Assembly: GCF_027887165.1 (NCBI RefSeq)
Contig: NC_077234.1
Coordinates: forward strand, 197,089,459-197,153,458
Origin: Monodelphis domestica
Taxonomy: Eukaryota > Chordata > Mammalia > Didelphimorphia > Didelphidae
Direction of reading: 5' to 3'
Length of the DNA stretch: 64,000 bases
The position numbers were made by a program, and so were the translations under genes. Position 1 is the first letter of the stretch. Each line of letters starts with the position of its first letter. Below are positions 11,391 through 22,859 of the stretch, one piece after another. Below the pieces are notes generated by a model, which was given only the letters and a program-made list of their open reading frames with translations, was not told the origin of the DNA and searched no databases.

Positions 11391-12789
11391 CCAATTCTGC
11401 TTTTTAAAATGTTATTTTCTTTAGTATATTTTTGTGCCTCCTTTTCCTGTTGAATCTTTCTTGTATCCCTTTAATTTCTTTCCCACATTTTCCTGTTTCT
11501 TTCTTATTTTATTTTTTAAATCCTTTTAGAGCTCTTCTAGGGCCTGAGACCAATTATTATTTTTCTTCAAAGTTTTGTATGTAGATTCTTTAATCTCATT
11601 GTCCCTGACTTAGTTTGTATCTTGATCTTCCTTATCTCCACAATAATTTTCTATGATTAGGTGGGGTTTTTTTTTTATATTTTCTTGATCTCCCAGATGT
11701 TTTCTTGACTTATTTTTATCTGAAATGTGGGTTCTGATCTCAGTTTTTCTTTTTTTTTTTTTACTTATCCTCAGAACAAGTTCTGAGTACCTTCAGGTTT
11801 GAGTTCTTCAAAGATAGTATCATGGTCTGTGGACTAAGAGATCTGGAAGCTTCCTTCCACTGATAATTCAGTTTCCCTCAGGGCCTGCTATTGGCTTGCC
11901 AGGCCAGGTGCGCTGTGAGTTGCCTTGTCCTGGGTCTTAGAGTCTCACTGCAGGCTTATGCTGGGGCTTCAGATTTCAAGGGGTTGCATGAAGGTCCTCT
12001 GTTCATGTCTCATTTATCAATGCTGACTTGGGACTAGGTTTAGAACTTCAAGTGGTGAGGTAGAGGGGAGGTCTGTTGTTGGCTTGTATTTGTGCTCCTT
12101 GGTACTGCCTTATTGCAGGCTCTTCTCCCCTGACACTACAGTGAAACCAACCCTCTTTGCCTACCTCCTAAGTTGTTTTCTACAAGAAAATTGCCTCACT
12201 TTATCCTTTTGTTAGTTCTGCCATTATAGTATTTTTTTTGAAGTTTTCTTTTAAGATTGGTTGAAGAAGATTCTTAGAAAGATTGGAGCTATGGTTCCTC
12301 TATTCTGCCATCTTGGTTCCATTTCTGTGGCTCCAGTTTTTAGCAAATACTCTATATATCCTTGTTCATTGAAAATGCTTAATTAATGCTTGTCAAATTG
12401 AGTTTATGAATAATAGTGGTACTGGGAAAACAAAAGCTGTTATGGAATTATTTTATAGCACTAGACAAAATAATAACAAAGCTCATTCAAAGGGAATATC
12501 AAGGGTAAAAATGAAAGAAAAAGAGATGAAAGTGATCTAATCTAATAAATTTATAGACAGAAATGCATATACATATATATATATAATTATACTTTTAAGT
12601 AGTAATCATCAAAATCATTTGTGACTGGTTAAAAATCGGAAGTTGATAAATTTAACAGTTTAAGTTCAGAATAAGTTGAGCATAGTAAGATAAATTTTGA
12701 TAAATATAAGGTTCGGAAGGCCTGTGATAAATACTTTCTAATTAACAGCATATTGTACAATATACTGCAATAAATTTCAATCAGATATA

Positions 12790-13450
12790 TGACCTAAATT
12801 CAAAAGGTCACATCACCAAAGTAGAAGAAATAGAGAAGAGCAGAAGATACATTTCAGAAATACGGCTAGGGGAAAAATTCTTAACTAATAAAAGAAAAAG
12901 GTGGTAAGAAAGATGAAAATTTCAATCACTTAAAATTTGATAGGTTTTTATATAAGCAGATTAAGTCACAAGAATTAGAAGAAAACAATAATTGGGAAAA
13001 TTTTATTGTAAAAATCTCTGATGAAGTTCTTTTATTAAAGTTAAATATGAAATTGATAACAAATATAAACACAAGATCAGTTCTCTAATGGAGATATGGT
13101 CAAAAGATATGAACTGACAATTTTCAAAAGAATGATATAAGTATAATTAATAAGATAAATACAAATTAAAATAATTCTAATGTTTCACTACACATCTATA
13201 AGATTGGAAATGACAAAAGATTCAGATGGCAAATGTTGGAGGGGCTATGGGAAGACATATACACATTAATAACTAAGATATAAAATTATGCAACTATTTT
13301 GGGAAAAAATTTGTAAATAGACTCCAAAAGTGAAATTACATAGACTCTTGTCTCAAAGAAGTAAAAGTCAAAGTGAATGGAAAAATATATATGAAAACAT
13401 TTAAATCTTTTGTTATAACAAAGAACTACAGTCAATATAGGTGACTGCTG
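12790..13450 (+). mobile_element. Old L1 ORF2 3' fragment
   Basis: Plus-strand sequence resembles the L1 ORF2 C-terminal region. It includes a decayed version of TTTTCAGAAGAAGAAATC, the ACTACACATCTATAAGATTGG segment, and AAATGTTGGAGGGGCTATGGG (the Cys-rich region start). It is much more diverged than L1-C or L1-D and has no open frame. Edges are approximate. Confidence 0.6.
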
Positions 13451-13459
13451 TCATCAGGT

Positions 13460-14575
13460 GGCCAACAAGATTGTGGTCTAAACATTTTCTCCAATATTGA
13501 TGACTTTTCAAGCCTCCCAAAGACAGAAATGATGTTCCAATGATAAAGTTCAACTGTTTCTATGGTAAAGAACACCAAGAATCCAAAAGAACATTTTAAA
13601 AATGGAAATGAAAAGATGAAATTGTATTTATTGTGTTTGTATCATTTGTTTTACAATTAGGCCATCTCATAAAAACTTTAAGTAGTATCTATAACTTGGA
13701 TGCCAAAAGGATTAGTCTCAGTTGTTGCTCAATTGTGAGGAGAAAGTGAACTTAAGAGCTCCTTTTATCAGCCCTAAACTGTTAAGTACACAGTTTGACT
13801 TAATTCTGATTCCTGACAAAGGTAACGACAATCATAAAGAGTTGGTATTAGCTTATATATCAATATCAGGATTCTTGGATATTATCTTTAAGACTTTTTT
13901 TAGAGTCATTGATAATAACATTTAATAATGTCTTCCTAGAATCTTTATCTGAAAGTATTAGCTACAGGATCAATAAAATGCAATGAATTTGTACTGGAAT
14001 TTAGCAACTATTAGCTAACCTGCTTTGAAATGTTGGTTCTATCCATCAAAATATTTGTATAAACTGTCAAAATCATATAAGAGCAATTGTGAACATCCAG
14101 AAGAGGTCTTTCATCACAGACTGGATGTGATGAGACCACTGACTGTATTGGCCTATGAATAAAGTCAGTTTCAGCTAAAATTTTGGCCTAGATTTTCTTT
14201 ATTTCTTTAGAGTTACTGACACTCATTGATCCTAAGCTCACTCAGCATCCCTCCTCCACCTCTCATTCTCCTCACCAAGAAGGTTGCATTAATAGATCCA
14301 AGGACACAATATAGGTTCAAATCAAACATAACTTATACTAACGCTATGGTCTCCTCTTCCTATTTCCAATGCCACTGAGGCCCCACACATCCAGACTATG
14401 GAAGTTTTATTAGGCCTTGACATCCAAGTTGCCCACAATCATAAGGTATCAAAGCCTCCTGGGGACTAAAACCCAGAAGTAAAAATATTGCAAAGCTCTA
14501 AATTATTGGTAGTTCTGTATTGCTGCTGCTGGAGAAAAAAAAAGCAGGCTCTGAACTATTTGTACTAGCAGACTT
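13460..14575. other. Unique intergenic sequence
   Basis: No repeat or gene was recognised. A 67-codon plus-strand open frame at 13722-13925 has no family resemblance. Confidence 0.35.
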
Positions 14576-14579
14576 TTAT

Positions 14580-15731
14580 TGTTTTTAAGTTTTGGAAATT
14601 TTTATTTAATTAATTAATTTAGATTTCCATGGTTGCAAGATTCTTGCCTAGTTCTCCTACCTCACCACCATCCCATAGCCAAAGTATAATTCCACTGGGT
14701 TTTATATGTGTTATTGATCAAGAAATATTTCCATATTATTGATATTTGTACTAACGTGATCATTTAGAATCTATATCCCCAATCATATCCCCATCCACCC
14801 ATGTGATCAAGGAGTGGTTTTTCTTCTGTTTCTATTCCCACAATTCTTCCTCTGCATGAGGATAGAATTCTTTCTCATAGGTCTCTCAGAATTGTCCTGG
14901 ATCATTGCATTGCTGCTAGTAGAGAAGTCCATTATCTTCGATTGTACCACAGAGTATCAGTCTCTGTGTACAATGTTCTCCTGGTTCTGTTCTTGGAGGT
15001 TATTCCAGTCCCCATGGAATTCCTCCACTTTATTATTCCTTTTAGCACAATAGTATTCCATCACCAACATATACCACAATTTGTTCAGCCATTATGCAAT
15101 CGAAGGGCATCTCCTCATTTTTTGCTACCACAAAGAATACAGCTATGAATATTTTTGTACAAGTCTTTTTCCTTATTATCTCTTTGGGGTACAAACCCAG
15201 CAGTGAAGGGCAGGCAGTCTTTTAGTGCCCTTTGGGCATAGTTCCAAATTGCCATCCAAAATGGTTGGATCAGTTCACAACTCCACCAGCAATGAACTAA
15301 TGTCCCTACTTTGCCACATTCCCTCCAGAATTCATTACTTTCCTTTGCTGTCATGTTAGCCAATCTGCTAGGTGTAAGGTGGTACCTCAGAGTTGTTTTT
15401 ATTTGCATCTCTCTGATTATAAGAGATTCAGAACACCTTTTCATGTGCTTATTAATAGTTTTGATTTCTTTATCTGAAAATTGCCTATTCATGTCCCTTG
15501 CCCATTTATCAGTTGGGGAATGGCTTGATTTTTTTATACAATTGATTTAGCTCCTTATAAATTTGAGTAATTAGACCATTGTCAGAGGTTTTTGTCATAA
15601 AGATTTTTTTCTCAATTTGTTGCTTCCTTTCTAATTTTGGTTGCATTGGTTTTGTTTGTACAAAACCTTTTAAATTTAATGTAATCAAAATTATTTATTT
15701 TGCATCTAGTAATTTTTTATCATTCTTGTTC
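14580..15731 (-). mobile_element. 5'-truncated L1 (L1-B), split from its flank by L1-C
   Basis: Antisense L1 3' UTR begins near 14580 (TTTATTTAATTAATTAATTTAG) and runs into the ORF2 C-terminus. On the minus strand this includes RQFSDKEIKTINKHMKRCSE and the Cys/His region ECGKVGTLVHCWWSCELIQPFW. The recognisable L1 stops at about 15715-15730, so the 5' part is missing. The plus-strand L1-C is inserted just beyond, at 15746. It is moderately diverged and older than L1-C. Confidence 0.8.
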
Positions 15732-16549
15732 TTTTTAAAAAATCTTTCATTTCGACTTCCGGTCAAGATGGCGGCTTAGAGAAAGCTAAAGTTCAAATCT
15801 CCGGAAACCCTTCCCTACCGAACTCAAACTATATGCTCCTAGGGCACCGAAATTCAAAATGAACAATAGCATAGACCCCGGGAATCCTCCTCCTAGACCT
15901 GGATCAAAAGGTAACGCCCCCCCGCCCCCCAAAAGCCAGAACCCGAGAACACTTGGACCTAAGGGGTAGGCAGAAGGAAGGTCCCAGGACCCATCTCCCT
16001 CAACCCAGAGCGGTGAGTCCGAGGCATCAGAGGGAATCTCAGAGCCTCAGGGCCGGCTATTCTGAAGGCCGCTTCCTGAAAACAACCTGACTCAGACGAG
16101 GGGGCACCCAACACAGACAGGAGAGAAACAGAGAGAGATGTGGGGAGCTTGTAACCCCCTGGCTGGATCCTTTCATCTGAGTCTCAGGGAAGGTCCCTGC
16201 CTCAGGGCATACTCAGTTCAACCCAGGAAAAGCTAATCCTATCAGGAGCCCTCAGAGCTACGGTAAGCCGCAGCCCCTCCCCCCCTCAGAGTGCTGGCTC
16301 TTCTGGCCAGCTAAGACACAGAAACAAACACCGCGAAAAGGGTCAAGCCAGGCTCAGAGTGTGGAAGTAAGGCAACAGAGAAGCATCAGGAGGGATCTGA
16401 GGAGGGCAGTAACACAGAAACACCAGCAATTCCTGGCTTCCCCGGGAAGACAAAACAACAACTGCATAGAACAGACAATCTGCCTAGGGCTAAAACCTCT
16501 GAACACCAGACAGAGATAAGAAAAGCCAGTCCTCCCCACTCAGATAGAG

Positions 16550-17502
16550 ATGGCAAACTCCACAGAAGCACAAAAGCCCCAAAATTCCAAGAAAAACAAG
16601 AAGAAGGGGGCGACTTTGGACACATTTTATGGAGCAAAAATACAAAATACAGAAGAGATAGAAGAGGAAACACAATCAAATGCTCTGAAACCTTCCAAAA
16701 GAAAAGGAAGCTCTCCACAAACCCATGAAGAATTTGAATCAGAAATGATCAAAAAGATGGAAGCCTTCTGGGAGGAAAAGTGGGAAATAATGCAAAAGAA
16801 ATTCACTCATCTACAAAACCAGTGTGACCAAAGTGAAAAGGAAAACCAGGCTTTAAAGGTCAGAATTAGGCAACTTGAAGACAACAAGCAAGAATTAATA
16901 AAGCAAAGACAAAAGACCATGAAATTAGAAGAGAATATAAAATATCTCACTGACAAGGTCATAGACTTGGAAAATAGAGGGAGAAGAGACAATTTAAGAA
17001 TAATTGGACTACCAGAAAAGCCAGAAATAAACAGCAAACTCGACATCGTAATACAAGATATAATCAAAGAAAATTGCCCAGAGATCCTAGAACAAGAGGG
17101 CAATACAGACACTGAAAGAGTTCACAGAACACCCTCTACACTAAATCCCCAAAAGACAACTCCCAGGAATGTAATTGCCAAATTCCAAAGCTTTCAAGCA
17201 AAAGAAAAAAATCTTACAAGAAGCCAGAAAAAGACAATTTAGATATAAAGGAATGCCAATCAGGGTCACACAAGACCTTGCAATTTCCACTCTGAATGAT
17301 CGTAAGGCATGGAACATGATTTTCAGAAAGGCAAGAGAGCTGGGCCTTCAACCAAGAATCAGCTACCCAGCAACACTGACTATATACTTCCAAGGGAAAG
17401 TATGGGCATTCAACAAAACAGAAGATTTCCAACTTTTTGCAAAGAAAAGACCAGAGCTTTGTGGAAAGTTCGATATCGAAAAACAAAGAGCAAGGAATAC
17501 CT
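16550..17502 (+). pseudogene. L1-C ORF1 (RNA-binding chaperone), one frameshift
   Basis: ORF1p is the trimeric RNA-binding protein that coats L1 RNA. The reading frame starts MANSTEAQKPQNSKKNKKKG. It has a charged N-terminus and a coiled coil (about residues 50-150), followed by the RRM-like core (NRGRRDNLRIIGLPEKPE) and the C-terminal domain (MPIRVTQDLAISTLNDRKAW to KRARNT-like end QRARNT). A run of A's at about 17206-17212 has one extra base relative to the other L1s, shifting the frame so that the protein continues from about 17210 in another frame. Apart from that slip it is nearly intact, so the copy is fairly young. Confidence 0.85.
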
Positions 17503-18038
17503 GAAAAGGTAAATATGAAGGAAAGGGAAAAGGAGAAAAATGTTATCTTTTACTTTTACTCAAACTCTCTTCTATAAGGACTACATTTATATCAATCTAT
17601 CTATATTAACATGTGGGGAAAACATAATGTGTAAATAGGGGGAAAAGAAAAAGCAAATAGAATAATCTTTCTCACACAAAGATTCACATGGGAAGGGGAG
17701 GGGAAGAAAACTCCTATAAGAAGTAGAGGAAGAGAGTTTTTACTTAAACCTTAATCTCAGGGAAATCAACTCTGAGAGAGAAGAACATCCAGATCCATTG
17801 GGATCTTGAATTCTATCTTACCCAACAAGGGAAGGGAGAAGGGAAAACCAAGGGGCGTAGCGAGGAGGGAACACAAAAAAGGAAGGGGAAAAGAGGGGGT
17901 GGGAGAGGGAACAAAAAGGGAGGGACTAGAAAGGGAAACATATCAAGGGAGGGGACAAGGGGGACTGATTTAAAATAAATCACTGGACTAAAAGGTAGAG
18001 CAGAAGAAGAAAGGTTAGAATTAGGGAAGGCTATCAAA

Positions 18039-21000
18039 ATGCCAGGAAGCCCACAAGTGACAGTCATAACTTTGAACATGAATGGGATGAACTCACCCAT
18101 AAAACATAGACAAATAGCAGAATGGATTAGAATCCAAAACCCTACCATATGTTGTCTTCAAGAAACACACATGAGGCAGGTAGACACCCACAAGGTCAGA
18201 ATTAAAGGATGGAGTAAGACCTTCTGGGCCTCAACTGATAGAAAGAAGGCAGGAGTGGCAATCATAATATCTGATAAAGCCAAAGCAAAAACAGACTTGA
18301 TCAAAAGGTATAGAAGGTAATTATATTTTGTTAAAAGGGACTCTAGACAATGAGGAAATATCACTAAACAACATGTATGCACCAAATAATATAGCACCCA
18401 AATTTCTAATGGAGAAACTAGGAGAACTGAAGGAAGAAATAGACAGTAAAACCATATTAGTAGGAGACTTGAACCAACCATTATCAAATTTAGATAAATC
18501 AAATCAAAAAATAAATAAGAAAGGGGTAAAAGAAGTGAATGAAATCTTAGAAAAATTAGAATTAATACACATATGGAGAAAAATAAATAGGGACAAAAAG
18601 GAATACATACACCTTCTTCTCAGCACCACATGGCATATTCACAAAGATTGACCATACATTAGGTCACAGAAACATGGCATACAAATGCATAAAAGCAGAA
18701 ATAATAAATGCAGCCTTTTCAGATCACAAGGCAATAAAAATAATGATTAGTAATGGTACATGGAAAACCAAATCAAAAACTAATTGGAAATTAAACAATA
18801 TGATACTCCAAAATCATTTAGTTAGAGAAGAAATCATAGAAACAATTAATAATTTCATTGAGGAAAATGACAATGGTGAGACTTCCTTTCAAACCTTTTG
18901 GAATGCAGCCAAAGCGGTAATCAGCGGTAAATTCATATCCCTGAGTGCATATATTAACAAACTATGGAGAGCAGAGATCAATCAATTGGAAATGCAAATA
19001 AAAAAACTCAAAAGAGATCAAATTAAAAACCCCCAGCAGAAAACCAAATTAGAAATCCTAAAAATTAAGGGAGAAATTAATAAAATCAAAAGTGATCAAA
19101 CTATTGATTTAATAAATAAGACAAGAAGCTGGTACTTTGAAAAAACAAACAAAATAGACAAAGTACTGGTCAATCTAATTGAAAAAAGGAAAGAAGAAAA
19201 GCAAATTAACAGCATCAAAGATGAAAAGGGGGACATCACCTCCGATGAAGAGAAAACTAAGGCAATCATTAAAAATTACTTTGCCCAATTATATGGCAAT
19301 AAATACACCAATTTAGGTGATATGGATGAATATATACAAAAATACAAACTGCCCAGACTAACAGAAGAAGAAATAGAATTCTTAAATAATCCCATATTGT
19401 GAAAAATAGACTCGAATACAGGACTACAATCCCCATGAGCCTTTGCTCCACTTCCCCAGAATGCCTTGTAATCTCACCTGGGCCGAGATCGAGAAGGGAT
19501 TTAAGCTCATTCAAGGCTTTTGAGAGGGGGCTTGGCTTTTTTTGGACTGCCGTTTTGCAGCAGGAGCGTCTCTTCCATGATGTGAGGTTATTTGTCTAGG
19601 CCTCTGGCCTAGGCACATGTTTCTTACTTGTATATTCTTAATCTTTAACCTTTAATAAACCTCTAAAAAATATAATACTCCTTGCAGAGAGAAACTAATT
19701 TCTACCTGCCTCAGTCTCCCCATCTCCCCTAAATTTTAATCTTTACAATATCAGAAAATGAAATCCAACAAGCCATCAAAGAACTCCCTAAGAAAAAATC
19801 CACAGGGCCAGATGGATTCACAAGTGAATTCTATCAAACATTCAGAGAATAGTTAATCCCAATACTATATAAACTATTTGACATAATAAGCAAAGAGGGA
19901 GTTCTACCAAACTCCTTTTACTACACAAATATGGTACTGATTCCAAAACCAGGAAGGTCAAAAACAGAGAAAGAAAATTATAGACCAATCTCCCTAATGA
20001 ATATAGATGCAAAAATCTTAAATAGGATACAAGCAAGAAGACTCCAGCAAGTGATCAGAAGGGTCATCCACCATGATCAAGTAGGATTTATACCAGGGAT
20101 GCAGGGCTGGTTCAATATTAGGAAAACCATCCACATAATTGGCCACATCAACAAGCAAACCAACAAGAACCACAGGATTATCTCAATAGATGCAGAAAAA
20201 GCCTTGGATAAAATACAACATCCATTCCTATTAAAAACTCTAGAAAGGATAGGAATAGAAGGATCGTTCCTAAAAATAATAAACAGTATATATCTAATAC
20301 CATCAGCTAATATCATCTGCAATGGGGATAAACTAGATGCATTCCCAATAAATCAGGAGTGAAACAAGGATGCCCATTATCACCTCTACTATTTGACATT
20401 GTACTAGAAACACTAGCAGTAGCAATTAGAAAAGAAAAAGAAATTGAAGGCATCAAAATAGGCAAGAAGGAGACCAAGTTATCGCTCTTTGCAGATGACA
20501 TGATGGTCTACTTAAAGAATCCTAGAGATTCAACCAAAAACTAATTGAGATAATCAACAACTTTAGCAAAGTTGCAGGATACAAAATAAACCCACATAAG
20601 TCATCAGCATTTCTATATATCTCCAACACAGCTCAGCAGCAAGAACTAGAAAGAGAAATCCCATTCAAAATCACCTTAGACAAAATATAATACCTAGGAA
20701 TCTATCTCCTGAGACAAACACAGGAACTCTATGAACACAATTACAAAACACTCTCCACACAACTAAAACTAGACTTGATCAATTGGAATAACATTAACTG
20801 CTCATGGATAGGACAAGCCAATATAATAAAAATGACCATCCTACCCAAACTTATTAATCTATTTAGTGTCATACCCATTGAACTCCCAAAATATTTCTTT
20901 ACTGATTTAGAAATAACCATAACAAAATTCATCTGGAATAACAAAGGATCAAGGATATCCAGAGAAATAATGAAAAAAAAAACACAAATGGTGGGAGCCT

Positions 21001-22180
21001 TGCAGTCCCAGACCTCAAACTATATTACAAAGCAACAGTCATCAAAACATTTTGGTACTGGCTAAAAGACAGAAAGGAGAATTAGTGGAATAAACTTGGG
21101 GGCAAGCAACCGCAGCAAGACAGTATACGATAAACCCAAAAATCCCAGCTTTTGGGACAAAAATCCACTATTTGATAAAAACTGCTGGGAAAATTGGAAG
21201 ACAGTGTGGGAGAGATTAGGAATTGATCAACACCTCACACCCTACACCAAGATAAATTCAAAATGGGTGAGTGACTTAAACATAAAGAAGGAAACCATAC
21301 GTAAATTGGGTAAACACAGAATAGTATACATGTCAGACCTTTGGGAGGGGAAAGGCTTTAAAACCAAGCAAGACATAGAAAGAATCACAAAATGTAAAAT
21401 AAATAATTTTGACTACATCCAATTAAAAAGCTTTTGTACAAACAAAACCAATGTAACTAAAATCAGAAGGGAAACAACAAATTGGGAAAAAATCTTCATA
21501 GAAACCTCTGACAAAAGTTTAATTACTCAAATTTATAAAGAGCTAAATCAATTGTACAAAAAACCAAGCCATTCTCCAATTGATAAATGGGCAAGGGACA
21601 TGGATAGGCAGTTTTCAGATAAAGAAACCAAAACTATTAATAAGCACATGAAGAAGTGTTCTAAATCTCTTATAATCAGAGAGATGCAAATCAAAACAAC
21701 TCTGAGGTATCACCTCACACCTAGCAGATTGGCTAACATGATAGAAAAGGAAAGTAATGAATGCTGGAGGGGATGTGGCAAAGTAGGGACATTAATTCAT
21801 TGCTGGTGGAGTTGTGAACTGATCCAACTGTTCTGGAGGGCAATTTGGAATTATGCCCAAAGGGTGATAAAAGAATGTCTACCCTTTTATCCAGCCATAT
21901 CATTGCTGGGTTTGTACCCCAAAGAGATAATGGGGAAAAATACTTGTACAAGAATATTCATAGCTGTGCTCTTTGTGGTGGTCAGAAATTGGAAAACAAG
22001 GGGATGCCCTTCAATTGGAGAATGGCTGAACAAATTGTGGTATATGTTGCTGATGGAATAATATTGTGCAAAAAGGAATAATAAAGTGGAGGAATTCCAT
22101 GGAGAATGGAGACCTCCAGGAAGTGATGGAGAGCGAGAGGAGCAGAACCAGGAGAACACTGTTCACAGAGACGAATACAC
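18039..22180 (+). pseudogene. L1-C ORF2 (endonuclease/reverse transcriptase), broken
   Basis: It starts MPGSPQVTVITLNMNGMNSP, the AP-endonuclease N-terminus (N of the LNMNGM motif, E of CCLQETHM, and FSDHKAIKI with the catalytic His). The reverse transcriptase region follows ([17 protein letters not shown] at about 20480-20530). The C-terminal Cys/His segment is CWRGCGKVGTLIHCWWSC at about 21765-21820. The frame is broken by several frameshifts and stops (for example near 18320, 18650, 20360 and 21060) and by the LTR at 19398-19747. The piece 21096-22061 is open for 321 codons. Confidence 0.85.
19398..19747 (+). mobile_element. Solo LTR, ERV1-like fossil, in L1-C
   Basis: A 350-bp unit begins TGTGAAAAATAG and ends TTTACA (TG...CA ends), with an AATAAA polyadenylation signal in its 3' half (about 19653-19658). 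It is flanked by a 4-bp duplication ATAT (19394-19397 and 19748-19751). The uninterrupted L1 sequence CCCATATCAGAAA can be seen in L1-D. The length, the ends and the 4-bp duplication fit a gamma-type (ERV1) LTR left after recombination between two LTRs. No internal part remains. It is younger than L1-C. Confidence 0.85.
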
Positions 22181-22550
22181 TGTGGTATGATTGAATGTAA
22201 TGGACTTCTCCATTAGTGGTGGTGTAATGTCCCTGAACAATCTGCAGGGATCTAGGAGAAAAACACTATCCATAAGCAGAGGACAAACTGTGGGAGTAGA
22301 ATCACCAAGGAAAAGCAACTGCCTGACTACAGCGGTTGAGGGGACATGACAGAGGAGAGACTCTAAAAGAACACTCTAATGCAAATACTAACAACATGGC
22401 AATGGGTTCGAATCAAGAACACATGTGATACCCAGTGGAATCACGTGTCGGCTATGGGGGTTGGGGGGAGGAAAAGAAAATGATCTTTGTCTTTAATGAA
22501 TAATGCTTGGAAATGATCAAATAAAATATTATAAAATTTTTAAAAAATCT

Positions 22551-22724
22551 CCTGAGATGGGCTATAGATGATGACCTGTAAAAGGCCTCCTGATAAGGTG
22601 GTTGCAATTGACAGACTTTAGCCTATAATGGGAGTGTCCTTGCATCTGAGGATTAGGCAATCATAAACATTCCCATATTTCTTAAAAAAAAAACCCAACA
22701 ACTTTGTAATAGTAAATATTGCTT
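22551..22724. other. Flank of L1-C, not assigned
   Basis: This continues the sequence interrupted by L1-C at 15745. No element was recognised. Confidence 0.3.
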
Positions 22725-22858
22725 CTATGGTAGGAGAGAGGAAAGGGCTAGGCAACTGGAGTTAAATGACTTGTCCAGGGTCACACAGCTAGGAAGTGTC
22801 TTAGATCAGATTTGAACACCAGTCCTCCTGACTCTGAGCTTGGCTCTCTACGTTCCCA
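22725..22858 (-). repeat. SINE1_MD-type fragment, antisense
   Basis: It reads GGAAAGGGCTAGGCAACTGGAG, then CCAGGGTCACACAGCTAGGAAG and CTGACTCTGAGCTTGGCTCTC. This is the decayed antisense body and head of the SINE, with the outer parts lost. Confidence 0.65.
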
Positions 22859-22859
22859 T

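Larger units (their letters stand above)
6400..12330 (-). mobile_element. Old near full-length L1 (L1-A), degraded
   Basis: On the minus strand the 5' end (about 12330) reads AACCAAGATGGCAGAATAGAGG, matching the start of the younger L1s in this window. It is followed by a roughly 760-bp 5' UTR, a degraded ORF1, ORF2 endonuclease and reverse transcriptase regions ([15 protein letters not shown] at about 7150-7200 on the minus strand), and a 3' UTR ending near 6400. Both ORFs carry many stops and frameshifts. Two structural oddities stand out: ORF1 is partly duplicated around a Lys-Asn microsatellite, and about 1.27 kb of ORF2 C-terminus plus 3' UTR is deleted at a junction near 6660. A SINE is inserted at 11185-11390. 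Confidence 0.85.
15746..22536 (+). mobile_element. Full-length L1 (L1-C) with 14-bp target duplication
   Basis: The element proper starts GACTTCCGGTCAAGATGGCGG at about 15754 and ends with AATAAAATATTATAAAA. Perfect direct repeats TTTTTAAAAAATCT flank it at 15732-15745 and 22537-22550. Eight bases (TTCATTTC) sit between the left repeat and the usual 5' end and may be untemplated. Parts in order: 5' UTR to 16549, ORF1 16550-17502, an inter-ORF spacer, ORF2 from 18039 to about 22180, then a 3' UTR. A solo LTR interrupts ORF2. Both ORFs are broken, so the element is not active. Confidence 0.9.

Noticed and set aside
16354-17486. Minus-strand open frames of 60-114 codons opposite L1-C
   Set aside because: They are antisense shadows of the L1-C 5' UTR and ORF1.
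21241-21783. L1-D deletion interpreted as splicing of L1 RNA
   Set aside because: The junction lacks GT...AG ends and instead shows a 4-base AAAG overlap, so deletion by microhomology is simpler.
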